Source of the DNA: Impatiens glandulifera
Lineage: Eukaryota; Streptophyta; Magnoliopsida; Ericales; Balsaminaceae
Length of the DNA: 64,000 nt
Assembly (NCBI RefSeq): GCF_907164915.1
Contig: NC_061869.1
Location: forward strand, 25,017,445 to 25,081,444
Reading direction: 5' to 3'
Shown here: positions 36,806 to 47,952 of the stretch, piece by piece
Numbering within the stretch: the stretch's first letter is position 1
How the letters are laid out: each line of letters starts with the position of its first letter
The notes under the pieces: generated by a model
Database searches by the model: none
The model's input: the letters and a program-made list of their open reading frames with translations, nothing else
What the model was told of the DNA's origin: nothing
Position numbers and translations under genes: made by a program

Positions 36806-37612
36806 ATTTTCAATTGATTGAGGAGACTGTCTCCTAGGTTAAGAGTTCTGGACACATCTTCCCTTTTAGTTTCTACAGGAAGTTGGGAGGTGGATGACAC
36901 ATTGGACGGTGTGATTTTCATGAAACTGGGTTGGAAATCCATTCCATCACGCATAGCCGCGATGATTATTAGGGCATAGATGTGGGAAGTTGTTTTTGAC
37001 ATCCACCATTTAGAAGTCTAACCAGAACAGGTTTTGGAGTTCTCTTTGGGTCAGGGATCAATCATGTTGATCTCTGGTTCAGTGTTATGGATAAGGTGCG
37101 GTAATATATTGGAGTCAAAGAATGTTTCATTAGCGGTGAACATATTGACTTTATGATCCGATAGCAGATTCTTTGCTATATTCGGCTTGGCGATCACTTT
37201 CTGATCGATCAAGTCATGGAATAAATGTTTGAGAAAACTACAGTTGTCAGTAGCGTGGCCCTTTGCTTGGTAATAGTCATACCAACCATTTTCATATTTT
37301 CCCAAGAATAGTTTGACTGTTCTTGGGAGAGGGGTTTGACAAGTTTCTTTTCTTTGAGAATCTTCATCACCTGGATCAAAAGCATTCCTAGGTCATCAAA
37401 GGCTATAGGAGGTTTAAGTGATTTGGGAGGTATGCCCTTGGTAGGATTGGTTGTACCTACCTTAGGCTATGGAGGCTTACTTGGACATGCCTTTTGAGGC
37501 GATTGGTCCTGCCAGATAGTGGTCACCTGGTGTACTTGCGTCTTTTACTTTCTCGGGAAATGACTTGAAGGTGGGGTTGATTTGATTGATTTTTCCTCTT
37601 TTTCTTCCTTCT
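36806..37612 (-). pseudogene. Gypsy gag remnant
   Basis: The minus-strand frame near 37305-37051 reads WYDYYQAKGHATDNCSFLKH and HDLIDQKVI. This matches the Gypsy gag-protease linker motif (CxxH.GH.T..C..LK..I..LI) with the first Cys lost. The segment next to the LINE (37002-36806) carries LLNQLKITNANI and joins, across the LINE, to ISIWEILMYSIEHKKS at 27237. This confirms one interrupted Gypsy element. Upstream gag is not recognisable and stops are frequent. Confidence 0.75.
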
Positions 37613-38712
37613 TGTAGACACCTCATTTTTACACCCTTAATATCTAATAAAAGTCCAATCTAATACAATACTCATGTTCGTCATTAGACTAGAAAAAATA
37701 TGTCTTTTGAAAACTGGCTTAGAAAATCCTAAAAATGATGATCCAAAGGATTAATTTAAAAAATGCTCAAGTCCCGAGTCCCCTTGTACCTTTAGAATAA
37801 CCGACACTAGAAATCGTGAATTGAGTATAATGTTGCTATTTGAAAATATGTGCAGAAGGTGCCCAAAAGAGGTTAAACTGAAGAATGGGTCAAACGACGA
37901 ATCAACTAGCCAACCGGCGAGTCAACCCAAGTCAAAGAAGGGTAAAATACAAATCGAATGGATGTGGGAAGTGTTTGACTGGCCTTTTGAAGATTTCGAA
38001 GTTGAAAGAGGAGATTATTTGAAAAAGGGTTTATTTGAAAAAGGAGAACCTGTACCTTTGAAACCCTTTCAAGCTACCAATGAACCCAAAACTTCATAAA
38101 TTCATTCCGACTCCAATACTGGATGGAATTCAATGATCTCGAATGTTTTGAAAAGACAAATGAGTTCCCTTTCATCGTGTTCAACTCTATTTCCTGATGG
38201 TGTCCTCAATCTAGGTGAAAGATCGTTATAAATGAAAAGTGTTCTTGAGAGATTTAATCTGAACTCCCTTTCACTTAAAATTTGTAACTTGAGTTATGGT
38301 TGATGGTTTTGGGTGATTCAAGTATAGTTGAGAAGCTGATTCACATAACTTGCAAATGGCACCGGTCCTAAACCATAATTCGACATTTAAGGCCCTCTCC
38401 CGATCAGAAGAAGAGAAGCAACATAATGAAATCATATCCCAGGAGCTAATTAGGGGTATGCTGCTCTTCTAAAAATCTTATCTTTTAAACCACTAATCCA
38501 TTTTTAGTGTATGAGCTACCATTGGAAATCTGTTCGAGTTTTCTTTCCAATGATGTCAAGTATCCCTCCCAGTTCGCCACAGAGCTCATCCTAAGTCGCC
38601 CGTAGTGAAGCTGGTACATGAACCGGCATGTTAAACGACTAAAGAACTTTGAAAAATCATAACTCAGGCTAGGAATGACTATTTGGGTTGATCCAAAATG
38701 GAGATTGAAATA
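37613..38712 (-). repeat. Probable Gypsy 5' LTR
   Basis: Begins TGTAGACACCTCATTTTTACACCC-like at 37613, a start common to plant Gypsy LTRs, at the place expected for the 5' LTR of the minus-strand element. It ends somewhere before the ITS1/18S junction at about 38712. No second copy was found in the window, so the call rests on the start motif and position. The plus-strand frame 37821-38099 and the minus-strand frame 38485-38730 show no known domain. Confidence 0.45.
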
Positions 38713-38720
38713 GTTTTCGA

Positions 38721-38748
38721 CAATGATCATTCCGCAGGTTCACCTATA

Positions 38749-38790
<42 letters not shown>

Positions 38791-38824
38791 TAGTGGACTT
38801 CTCACGACGTCGCGGGCGGCGAAC
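38721..38824 (-). pseudogene. 18S rRNA, 3' 104 nt (relic)
   Basis: Antisense to the conserved 18S 3' end: CCGCAGGTTCACCTA, CTTGTTACGACTTCTCCTTC and GACGTCGCGGGCGGCGAAC. The 3' terminal GATCATTG and the first ITS1 bases (TCGAAAAC) are present, then the sequence turns into unrelated DNA at about 38712. The last five bases, CGAAC, are the target duplication of the inserted element. Confidence 0.95.
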
Positions 38825-39716
38825 TGATAGGATCGGCAACACCAATAAAGACGGGGGTCTGACTATTGATGTCGGCTTAAGAAAAACGGTTTGATATAAA
38901 TCCTATTAAGGATTTAAATCACTTTCTATTCTTCACAAATACTTGCAAACTCTTGAACGATTCAAGTGCGGAAACATTTGCTTATGTTTGAAGCTAAGAA
39001 CCAAAGAAGGAGAAGATGACAGAATGTAAATAACACAATAAGTTGTTTATGGATGTTCGGAGCAAACTCTCCTACATCACCCCTTCTTCCAACCACCGGA
39101 AGGATTCACTATACTTTTCTTTGAATCAAATACAGTTTGTTGTCTAGCTAACACTTTGTTGAAAAGAACAACCTCTGTTCAACTTACAACACACTATTAA
39201 TGACTAACAAATAGTCCAGTAACTTATCTCTCAACTATACGTAGTGATTTACAAAATACACATGAGAATAAAATATCTAGAGATAGAGTAAGTTGATTCA
39301 AGAAATCAAGCTTTTAGAAATCTGTTGATTCAATGAGAGAGAGCTTAAACTTCTGTCTTGTAATTTCTGCTACTTGCCATCCGTTGTCTTTAGGCAACAA
39401 TATATTCTTGAAAAGATTCAACAGTCGAATCCATCTTTTGGACAGATGGCAAGCGTCCATTAGAAGGCCGCCCATAGTACACAAGTACAACAAGCACTGT
39501 GCACATGGGACGTGGCCGTTCCAATCTGGTAGTGGCCAAATATATTCTTCTGTAATTGTCCTGCACAGAACAAGTAGTGGGAAGAATATTTACCTACGTG
39601 ACATTCATTCATTGGATACAATTAGCTGACTGTCAGACTGTACAGGAGAGAGAGTAGGAGACAACTAGTTGATTGTAGGTAGACGAATGCTAACTTCAAG
39701 CAACTTCTGAAGCAAT

Positions 39717-40710
39717 GCATTAGACGTATTTCATTAGACTGCCAAGACTAATGGAGTTAGACTACCAAGTCTAACTTTATATCCCATTAGACCATCAAGT
39801 CTAATGGAATTAGACTGCCAAGTTTAACTTTACATCACTTCAGACTAATATGAAGGAGTTAGACTACCAAGTCTAACTTTACATCCCATTAGACCATCAA
39901 GTCTAACTTTACATCACTTTAGACTAATTTGGAGGAGTTAGACTGCCAAGTCTAAATTTACATCCCATTAGACCACCAAGTATAATGGAGTTAGATTGTC
40001 AAGACTAACTTTACACCACTTCAGACTAATCTGAAGGAGTTAGACTGCCAAGTCTAACTTTACATCCCATTAGACCACCAAGTCCAATGGAGTTGGACTG
40101 CCAATTCTAACTTTACATCAATTTAGACTAATCTGAAGAAGTTAGACTGCCAAGTCTAACTTTACATCCCATTCGATACCAAGTCTAATGGAGTTAGACT
40201 GCCAAGTCTAACTTTTCATCACTTCAGACTAATCTGAAAGAGTTAGACTGCCAAGTCTAACTTTACATCCCATTAGACCACCAAGTCTAATAGAGTTAGA
40301 CTTCCAAGTCTAACTTTACATCCCATTAAACACCAAGTCTAATGGAGTTAGATTGCCTAATCTAACTTTACATCACTTCAGACTAATCCGAAGGAGTTAG
40401 ACTGCCAAGTATAACTTTACATCCCATTAGACCACCAAGTCTAATGGAGTTAGACTTCCAAGTCTAACTTTACATTACTTCAGACTAATCTGAAGGAGTT
40501 AGACTGTCAAGTCTAACTTTACATCCCATTAGACATTAAGTCCAATGGAGTTAGACTACCAAGTCTAACTTTATATCACTTCAGACTAATCTGAAGGAGT
40601 TAGACTGCCTAGTCTAACTTTACAAAACTTCAGACTAATCTGAAGGAGTTCGACTACCAAGTCTAAATTTACATCCCATTAGACCACCAAGTCTAATAGA
40701 ATTAGATTTC
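39717..40710. repeat. Palindromic ~49-bp array in the 3' LTR
   Basis: About twenty units built from GTTAGACTGCCAAGTCTAAC (a perfect TTAGACT/AGTCTAA inverted pair), TTTACATCCCATTAGACCAC and TTCAGACTAATCTGAAGGA (inverted TTCAGA/TCTGAA). Two alternating unit types are mixed. The shorter version in the other LTR is at about 43690-44180. Confidence 0.9.
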
Positions 40711-40833
40711 ACGTCTAACTTCGTGCCTGTTAGACGCATATTAGATGCCCTACGTCTAACTACGCGTTGACTTTGCTCGTGCACGTTGACTTTGAGTTGT
40801 GCCTGCAAATTAACAAAACTGTAATTATTCATT

Positions 40834-40906
40834 CTGCACCTCGTGATATTCGTACTTAGGTCACTTATATGACAGGCGGGCAAGCTTACCACTACACCAC
40901 TTAAGA
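40834..40906 (-). ncRNA. tRNA-Asp-like sequence in the 3' LTR
   Basis: The minus strand reads GGTGTAGTGGTAAGCTTGCC, then CGCCTGTCATATAAGTGAC, then a degenerate TACGAATATCAC arm. This resembles plant tRNA-Asp(GUC) from the D arm (A box) through the anticodon loop CTGTCA to the T arm. The acceptor stem is not preserved and the T arm is mutated. It is more likely a tRNA-derived relic or Pol III-type promoter fragment than a functional tRNA. Confidence 0.5.
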
Positions 40907-41197
40907 TGTTGATATCTAAATATATATTTATATATTTGATATGACTAACAATTATTGAACTTAGTTTTATCCTTTTATTATCAAAAATTATTTCATCAAT
41001 CATCAAATCAAAATTGTTAAGTTATTTTAAATCAATTAAAAATCTTAACCCAAAAATTTCTCCCTTTTTAATTATTTAAACTAAATTATCAAAACCAGTT
41101 TAAACATTAAAAATCTTAACCTAACAATTTCTCCCTTTTTGATTATTTAAGCTAAATTATCAAAATCAGTTTAAACATTAAAAATATTAACCCAACA

Positions 41198-41310
41198 ATT
41201 TCTCCCTTTTTAATTATTTAAGCTAAATTATCAAAACCAGTTTAAACATTAAAAATCTAAACCCAATAATTTCTCCTTTTTGATTATTTAAGCTAAATTA
41301 TCAAAATCAG
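41198..41310 (-). promoter_or_regulatory. Repeated polypurine tracts
   Basis: Next to the 3' LTR the minus strand has AAAAAGGGAGAAAT (about 41198-41212) and a second copy, AAAAAGGAGAAAT, about 72 bases on, each within a ~73-base repeat. Two further copies of the same repeat lie just inside the LTR (near 41050 and 41122). Multiple polypurine tracts are a reported Sirevirus hallmark. Confidence 0.75.
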
Positions 41311-41445
41311 GTGAGTTCATTATTTAAGCATAATCTAGGCATTATTGTAAACTAATAATCCTAAAATTATTTCTAAGGTAAGAAAACTTAGACTCAAGAA
41401 GTGGATTAGTGAAGATGTCAACCACTTCAGGCTGTTGCTTGTCAT

Positions 41446-42740
41446 ATGCTATGTCCGAGCAACCGGCTGTCCAGATGCCATTTGACTCTTTCAGGCTGCT
41501 TTCCTGTTTTACCTGCATTCAAAGACAATAACGAATCTGGTACCCATTTTTCTTTGGGTCCATGGCTTATTAGTCCCTTGGGAATCTATACTTTGATTAT
41601 TTTTATAGATTTCCCATGTTGCGTTGTGATCGGTGCGTATGATTTACGCTTATTCGACGCCTTCTTGCTAGAACCTGTTCCCTTAACTTTAGAGGATTAT
41701 TTTTGTTTAAAACTGCTTGACTTCCTTTTAGGTTTTAATATGCCAGACTTTTTGGCTGTTTTCTTCTTACATTTCAGCCAGCTAACAGTCGGCGGAGCAT
41801 AAATAAGGTCATCCTTCAAGGTTAGCTTCTCACATCTTAAGTCAGTTCCATTATCTGTTAAGCTCCCTTTGACAAATTTTATAGACTTAAACTTGTTAGT
41901 TTCTGGGTTTAAATATTTTACAGAACTGGTGTGGGTCATTGCTGTCAAATCCTAAACCGGATTTGCATCCGTCAGGCCTTAGCATTGAATTTGTTGTCTA
42001 ACAGCGTCTCCAGATTTTGTCCATGAACTGACCACATACTTTAAACGTTGGTTTTCAGAAACTAGAGGTTGAACCTTTTATTTGAGCATCCCATTCTCAG
42101 ATGAAAGCTCAGCCACTTTGTTTTCAAAAAACTTTGGTTCATAAACTTCAGATGAAGAAGAGTTATCAGGTTCATATTTTTGTTTCATTTCATTAAATGA
42201 GTCTGATCACTTCTTGTACTCACCAACCATGTCATTGAGTACAGAAGTTAAATAATCTCAAGTAAAGTTTTTCGAAGAGAAGTCAAATACCTTAGATTCC
42301 TCATCTTCCATCAAGCATGTGACGGCTTCGTTATCGCTTTCGCCAGATGAATCCTCTGAGTCGCTATCGGCCCATTTGGATTTACTTTCAACGCTCACAA
42401 TGACCTTCTGATAGTTTCGATTCTTTTTCGTTTAAACTTTTAAGCAATAGATCTGAATCAGCTTCTCCCAGATTTCTTTAACAGAGGAGCAGGACTTGAT
42501 CTCACAAAACACATTCATGTTAATAGACTGGTACAAGATATTTTTGGCAGCGTTGTCCAAGTTGTTTGTCACCTTATCTTCTTTTGTTCACTCACATCTT
42601 GGCTTCACAATCTTTAAGGGACCATCAGTAATGACACTCCACATATCGTAATCAAGAGCAGCCAAGTGAGCTTGCATTCTCATCACCCAATAATCGTAGT
42701 TATCTTTCAAAAGAAGAAGGATCTCGTTGATGATAGACAT
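41446..42740 (-). pseudogene. Sirevirus-like gag remnant
   Basis: From about 42740 (MSIINEILLLLKDNYDYW) minus-strand frames read MQAHLAALDYDMW, NNLDNAAKNILYQSINMN and KEIWEKLIQ, a Copia gag N-terminus. CLMEDEESKVFDFSSKNFT and LNDMVGEYKK follow, the Sirevirus-type gag tail, also seen in the 62 kb gag. The stretch 41948-41697 holds a Lys-rich frame (KFVKGSLTDNGTDL). Coding stops near the MWVP-like gag-pol junction at about 41560, where pol should begin. Several stops and frame changes occur. The plus-strand frame 41446-41802 is its shadow. Confidence 0.75.
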
Positions 42741-42790
42741 GATTCGGGTTCTTGATGCTTGAGAATAGAAAACAGAGATCTAATACCAAT

Positions 42791-44685
42791 TGATAGGATT
42801 GACAACACCAATAGAGACGGGGGTCTGACTATTGATGTCGGCTTAAGAAAAACGGTTTGATAGAAATCCGGTTAAGGATTTAAATCACTTTATATTCTTC
42901 ACAAACCCATGCAAACTCTTGAACGATTCAAGTGCGGAAACGTTTGCTTAGGTTTGAAGCTAAGAACCAAAGAAAGAGAAGATGACAAAATGTAAATAAC
43001 ACAGCAAGTTGTTTACGGATGTTCGGAGCAAACTCTCCTACGCCACCCCTTCTTCCAACCACCGAAATGATTCACTATACTTTTCTTTGAATCAAATACA
43101 ATTTGTTGGCTAGCTAACACTCTGTTGAACAGAACAGCCTCTATTCAACTTACAACACACTGTTAATGACTGACAAATAGTCCTGTAACTTATCTCTCAA
43201 CTTCACATAGTGATTTAAAAAATACACTTGAGAATAAAATATCTAGAGAGAGAGTAAGTTAATTCAAGAAATCAAGCTTCTAGAAATCCGTTGATTCAAT
43301 GAGAGAGAGTTTCAGCTTCTGTCTTGTAATTTCTGCTACATGCCATCCGTTGTCTTTAGGAAGCAATATATTCTTGAAAAGCTTCAACGGTTGAATCCAT
43401 CTTTTGGACACATGTCAAGCGTCCATTGGAAGGCCGCCCATAGTACACAAGTACAACAGGCATTGTGCACATGGAACGTGGTCGTACCAATCTGGTAGTG
43501 GCCAAATATATTCTTCTGTAATTGTCCTGCACAGAAAAAGTAGTGGAAAAAATATTTACTTACGTGACATTCATTCATTGGATACAATTAACTGGCTGTC
43601 AGATTGCACAAGAGAGAGAGTAGCAGACTACTAGTTGATTGTGGGTAGACGAGTGCTAACTTCAAGCAACTTCTAAAGCAATGCATTAGACGTATTTCAT
43701 TAGACTGCCAAGTCTAATGGAGTTAGACTGCCAAGTCTAACTTTACATCCCATTAGACACCAAGTCTAATGGTGTTAGATTGCCAAGTCTAACTTTACAT
43801 CACTTCAGACTAATCTGAAGGAGTTAGACTTCCAAGTCTAACTTTACATAACTTCAGACTAATCTGAAGAAGTTAGATTGCCAAGTCTAACTTTACATCC
43901 CATTAGACACCAAGTCTAATGGAGTTAGACTACCAAGTCTAACTTTACATCACTTTAGACTAATCTGAAGGAGTTAGACTGCCAAGTCTAACTTTACATC
44001 CCATTATACGACCAAGTCTAATGGAGTTAGACTGCCAAGTCTAACTTTACATCACTTCAGACTAATCTGAAGGAGTTAGACTGCCAAGTCTAAATTTACA
44101 TCTCATTAGACCACCAAGTCTAATGGGATTAGACTGCACGTCTAACTACGTGCCTGTTAGACTGTACATCTAACTTCTTGCCTATTAGACTGCACGTCTA
44201 ACTACGTGCTTCTACTTTGAGCTTTTCATTAGACGCCCTACGTTTAACTACACGTTGACTTTGCTCGTGTGTGTTGACTTTGAGCTGTGCCTGCAAATTA
44301 ACAAAACTGTAATTATTAATTCTGCACTTCGTGAGATTCAAACTCATGTCACCTGTATGACAGGCGGGCATGCTTACCACTACACCACTTAAGATGTTGA
44401 TATCTAAATATATATTTATATATTTGATATGACTAACAATAATTGAACTTAGTTTTATCCATTTATTATCAAAAACCATTTCACCAATCATTAAATCAAA
44501 ATTGTTAAGTTATTTTAAATCAATTAAAAATCTTAACCCAACAATTTCTCCCTTTTTAATTATTTAAACTAAATTATCAAAACTAGTTTAAACACTAAAA
44601 ATCTTAACCCAACAATTTCTCCCTTTTTGATTATTTAAGCTAAATTATCAAAATCAGTTTAAACATTAAAAATCTTAACCCAACA
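42791..44685 (-). repeat. 5' LTR of the 18S-inserted element (1,895 bp)
   Basis: Starts TGATAGGATTGACAACACC, ends AATCTTAACCCAACA and is followed by the target duplication CGAAC. The palindromic array is at about 43690-44180 with about ten units. The same two embedded polypurine-tract repeats as in the partner LTR lie at about 44540 and 44614. Confidence 0.88.
44322..44394 (-). ncRNA. tRNA-Asp-like sequence in the 5' LTR
   Basis: Better preserved than the copy at 40834. The minus strand reads GTGGTGTAGTGGTAAGCATG, then CCCGCCTGTCATACAGGTGA, then AGTTTGAATCTCACG. The A-box-like D arm, the CTGTCA anticodon loop (GUC) and a B-box-like T arm are in register with plant tRNA-Asp. The acceptor stem is lost. 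Confidence 0.55.
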
Positions 44686-44735
44686 CGAACCGTCCACGTC
44701 GCCGCGATCCGAACACTTTACCGGACCATTCAATT

Positions 44736-44773
<38 letters not shown>

Positions 44774-45125
44774 ATAGTCAACGCGAGCTGACGACTCACG
44801 CTTACTAGGATTTCCTCGTTGAAGACCAACAATTGCAATAATCTATCCCCATCACGACGAAATTTCAAAGATTACCTGGGCCTGTCGGCCAAGGAAATAA
44901 ACTCGTTGAATACATCAGTGTAGCGCATGTGTGGCCCAAAACATCAAACGGCATCACAGACCTGTTATTGCCTCAAACTTTCGTTGCCTAAAAAGCCATA
45001 GTCCCTCTAAGAAGCTAGTTGTATAATGGCACCTCCGCATAGCTATTTAGTAGGCTGAGGTCTCGTTCGTTAACGAAATTAACCAAACAAATCGCTCCAT
45101 CAACTAAGAACGGCCATGCACCACC

Positions 45126-45183
<58 letters not shown>

Positions 45184-45230
45184 AAAGTTTCCCCGTGTTG
45201 AGTCAAATTAAACCGCAGCCTCCACTCCTA

Positions 45231-45261
<31 letters not shown>

Positions 45262-45262
45262 T

Positions 45263-45295
<33 letters not shown>

Positions 45296-45296
45296 G

Positions 45297-45353
<57 letters not shown>

Positions 45354-45407
45354 AGTCGACATCGTTTATGATTGAGACTAGGATGATATCTGATCGTCTT
45401 TGAGCCA

Positions 45408-45490
<83 letters not shown>

Positions 45491-45517
45491 ATCTGACTAT
45501 GAAATACGAATGCCTCC

Positions 45518-45549
<32 letters not shown>

Positions 45550-46393
45550 AAGGCCAACGTAATAAGATCGAAATCCTATAATGTTATCCCATGTTAATAT
45601 ATACAGAGCGAATGCTTGCTTTGAGCACTCTAATTTCTTCAAAGTAACAGCGCCGGAGGCACGACCCGGCCAATTAAGGCCATGAGTGCATAGCCGACAG
45701 TAGAGTCAAGACGATCGATACTCACCAAGGCGGACCGATCGTCCCAACCCAAAGTCCAACTACGAGCTTTTTAACTACAACAACTTAAATTTATGCTATT
45801 GGAGCTGGAATTACCGTGATTGTTGGCACCAAACTTGCCCTCCAATAGATCCTCGTTAAGGGATTTAGATTTTACTCTTTCCAACTACCAGACTCAAAGA
45901 GCCCAGTATTGTTATTTATTGTCACTACCTTCCCGTGTTAGGATTGGATAATTTGTGTTCCTGCTGCCTTCCTTGGATGTGGTAGCCGTTTCTCAGGCTC
46001 CCTTTCCGGAATCGAACCCTAATTCTCTGTCACCTGTCATGACCATGGTATACCACTATCTTACCATCGAATGTTGATAGGGCAGAAATTTGAATGATGT
46101 GTTGCCGACACAAATGTCGTGCGATCCGTCGAGTTATCATGACTCATTAGAGCGACGGGCAAAGCCCGCATTGACCTTTTATCTAATAAATACAGCCCTT
46201 CCAGAAGTCGGGATTTGTTGCACATACTAGCTCTAGAATTACTACGGTTATCCGAGTAGTAGGTACCATCAAACAAACTATAACTGATTTAATGAGCCAT
46301 TTGCAGTTTCATAGTTTGAATTAGTTCATACTTACACATGCATGGCTTAATCTTTGAGACAAGCATATGACTTCTGGAAGGATCAACTGGGTA
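44686..46393 (-). pseudogene. 18S rRNA, 5' and central part (relic)
   Basis: Antisense match to plant 18S along its whole length: ACGGGCGGTGTGTACAAAGG, AATTCCTTTAAGTTT, GGAGCTGGAATTACCG and AGTTTGTTTGATGG-type sequence on the minus strand. The mature 5' end is at 46393 (minus strand TACCCAGTTGATCC for the usual TACCTGGTTGATCC). Together with 38721-38824, less the duplicated CGAAC, it totals about 1,807 nt, the normal plant length, so large indels are few. Numerous substitutions at invariant positions, many C to T or G to A, show it is no longer under selection. Confidence 0.95.
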
Positions 46394-47946
46394 GCATTCC
46401 TTTTCAAACACTTGACTTGCATCTTCCAAACAATGTACATGAATGGGTGAAAACAAGTCAAAATGTTGTACATAAAAGGGACGAATGTTGTTTAGGTTGA
46501 TAGATGTTGAACACCTAATACCCATACTATATTCCACATCTAAGACAACAAGTAGCACACTAGTGAACCATCGATTATTATCAAAGATCTACATAACAAA
46601 TGGTTCAAAGTAACCACATTAGGGTCCATCCCGTGTAGCAAAACTACCAAAGACAAAATATGCATCTAGCTTACATAATCGCTTCCATCATTCAGGTAAC
46701 CAACACAAGAATCCAACTAATGTCAAATGTTTTTATTGCATTTATAAAATGATTGAATAGGAAAGGAGCGAATAGACTTCGTTGCTCTAGGCAAGGATCG
46801 GTCCACCAGAAACAATCCAATCACCACTCACACGCTTAACGTACACTTCGTCCACCCCCATTAAACAATTAATCTACCAACATAAAAGTTAGCTTAAAAA
46901 CCACTTAATAGAGCCAAACTAGTCCCGCTACACGTGAAATTTTTGATACATTGATAAGGCACAGTCATTCATGAGAATCATTTCTTAGCTAAATCCCACA
47001 ATTCAGAATAAACTCAAACTAATGCTAAGTTGAATCCTCTCGGTCGGGGATGATAACTGCGTCTACTATTTGCCATCCTCGGTCGAGACCGAGGGGCCAG
47101 ATCACTTGAAGCTAATCTTGTGACCCAGCTTGAGGCGACAAATTTTAAGGCCCATCGATCATCCGCAACTTTCTTTGAAGAGGTTTCCTAGCTATATTCC
47201 GACTATCTCGAAGCAACCCACAAATCAGAATAAACTCAAACCAATGCTAAGTTGAATCCTCTCGGTCGGGGATGATAACTGCGTCTACTATTTGTCATCC
47301 TCGGAAAAGACCGAGGGGCCAGATCACTTGAATCTAATCTTGTGACCCAACTTGAGGCGACAAATTTTAAGGCCCAGCGATCATCTACAACTTTCTTTAA
47401 AGACGTTCCCTAACTATATTCCGACTATCTCAAACCAACCCACATGCTAGAATCCTCTCTTTCGTGAATGATTATTGCGCCCAGTATTCTTAGTAAGAAT
47501 CGTGTCCTCCTGTGTCGATGCCCAGGGGCCAGTCCCTTGACCGGCTTGTTCGATAGTTAGTAGACCCATGGATGACTCTCAACTGTCTTTGAAGATCTTC
47601 CCCCAGCGAATTACAATGAGAACGAAAAATATGCGCAGCATGATCTGTAGTCGTATAAAACCGTTGCCAGGTTGAATCTTTTGGGCTTAGAGTCATCCGT
47701 GGGGCTAATTTCTACCGGCCTCAGTCCTCGACCATGCTACCGCCCCCATCCTTATCCAGACACCGATCGAAACCAATGTCGCCACACTATTCTAGCGATG
47801 GTCGAGATCGAGGCTTGCCACCAACACTTTCGCTCTAGGGGATTTAGAGAGTTAGTAAAGGGGTGCTAACATAGGTTGGGACCAACTGATATTAGTTTCA
47901 CCACTACTTTAACCAGCCGAGGGAGGAGAGCACCCTACCCCCTTAT
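46394..47946 (-). other. rDNA 5' external transcribed spacer (relic)
   Basis: Lies between the Pol I promoter and the 18S 5' end, about 1.55 kb. The 18S-proximal part reads CACTTGACTTGCATCTTCC-like sequence found upstream of plant 18S. A 222-base direct duplication is clear (46995-47216 and 47217-47438, both with CTCGGTCGGGGATGATAACT). A third, more diverged copy lies at about 47444-47600. Short frames here are not genes. Confidence 0.75.
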
Positions 47947-47952
47947 ATATGC
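47933..47952 (-). promoter_or_regulatory. RNA polymerase I promoter / transcription start
   Basis: The minus strand reads GCATATATAAGGGGGTAGGG, which matches the conserved plant rDNA initiation element TATATA(A/G)GGGGG. Its position between the spacer repeats and the ETS is as expected. Transcription would start within the G run and proceed leftward to 18S. Confidence 0.85.

Larger units (their letters stand above)
38825..41197 (-). repeat. 3' LTR of the 18S-inserted element (2,373 bp)
   Basis: Matches 42791-44685 along its length but is 478 bp longer, mostly because its internal palindromic array (39717-40710) holds about twice as many units. It ends with two complete polypurine-tract repeats embedded inside the LTR. 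Confidence 0.85.
38825..44685 (-). mobile_element. Sirevirus-like Copia element inserted in 18S rDNA (pol deleted)
   Basis: LTRs lie at 38825-41197 and 42791-44685, both starting TGATAGGAT and ending CCCAACA on the plus strand, flanked by 5-bp duplications CGAAC (38820-38824, 44686-44690). The internal region is only 1.6 kb and holds gag-type remnants. No integrase or reverse transcriptase is present. A degenerate initiator tRNA-Met binding site (TGGTATTAGATC on the minus strand, 42778-42789) adjoins the 5' LTR, and repeated polypurine tracts lie at the other end. Gag similarity to the larger element at 51.16 kb and the multiple polypurine tracts suggest the Sirevirus lineage. It is a non-autonomous derivative. 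Confidence 0.88.

Noticed and set aside
37821..38099. Plus-strand frame of 92 codons
   Set aside because: It lies in the probable Gypsy LTR on the non-coding strand and shows no family motif.
40834..40906. Functional tRNA-Asp gene
   Set aside because: The acceptor stem is missing and the T arm is mutated. It is kept only as a tRNA-like relic.
41446..41802. Plus-strand frame of 118 codons
   Set aside because: It is a shadow of the gag remnant on the opposite strand and has no domain of its own.
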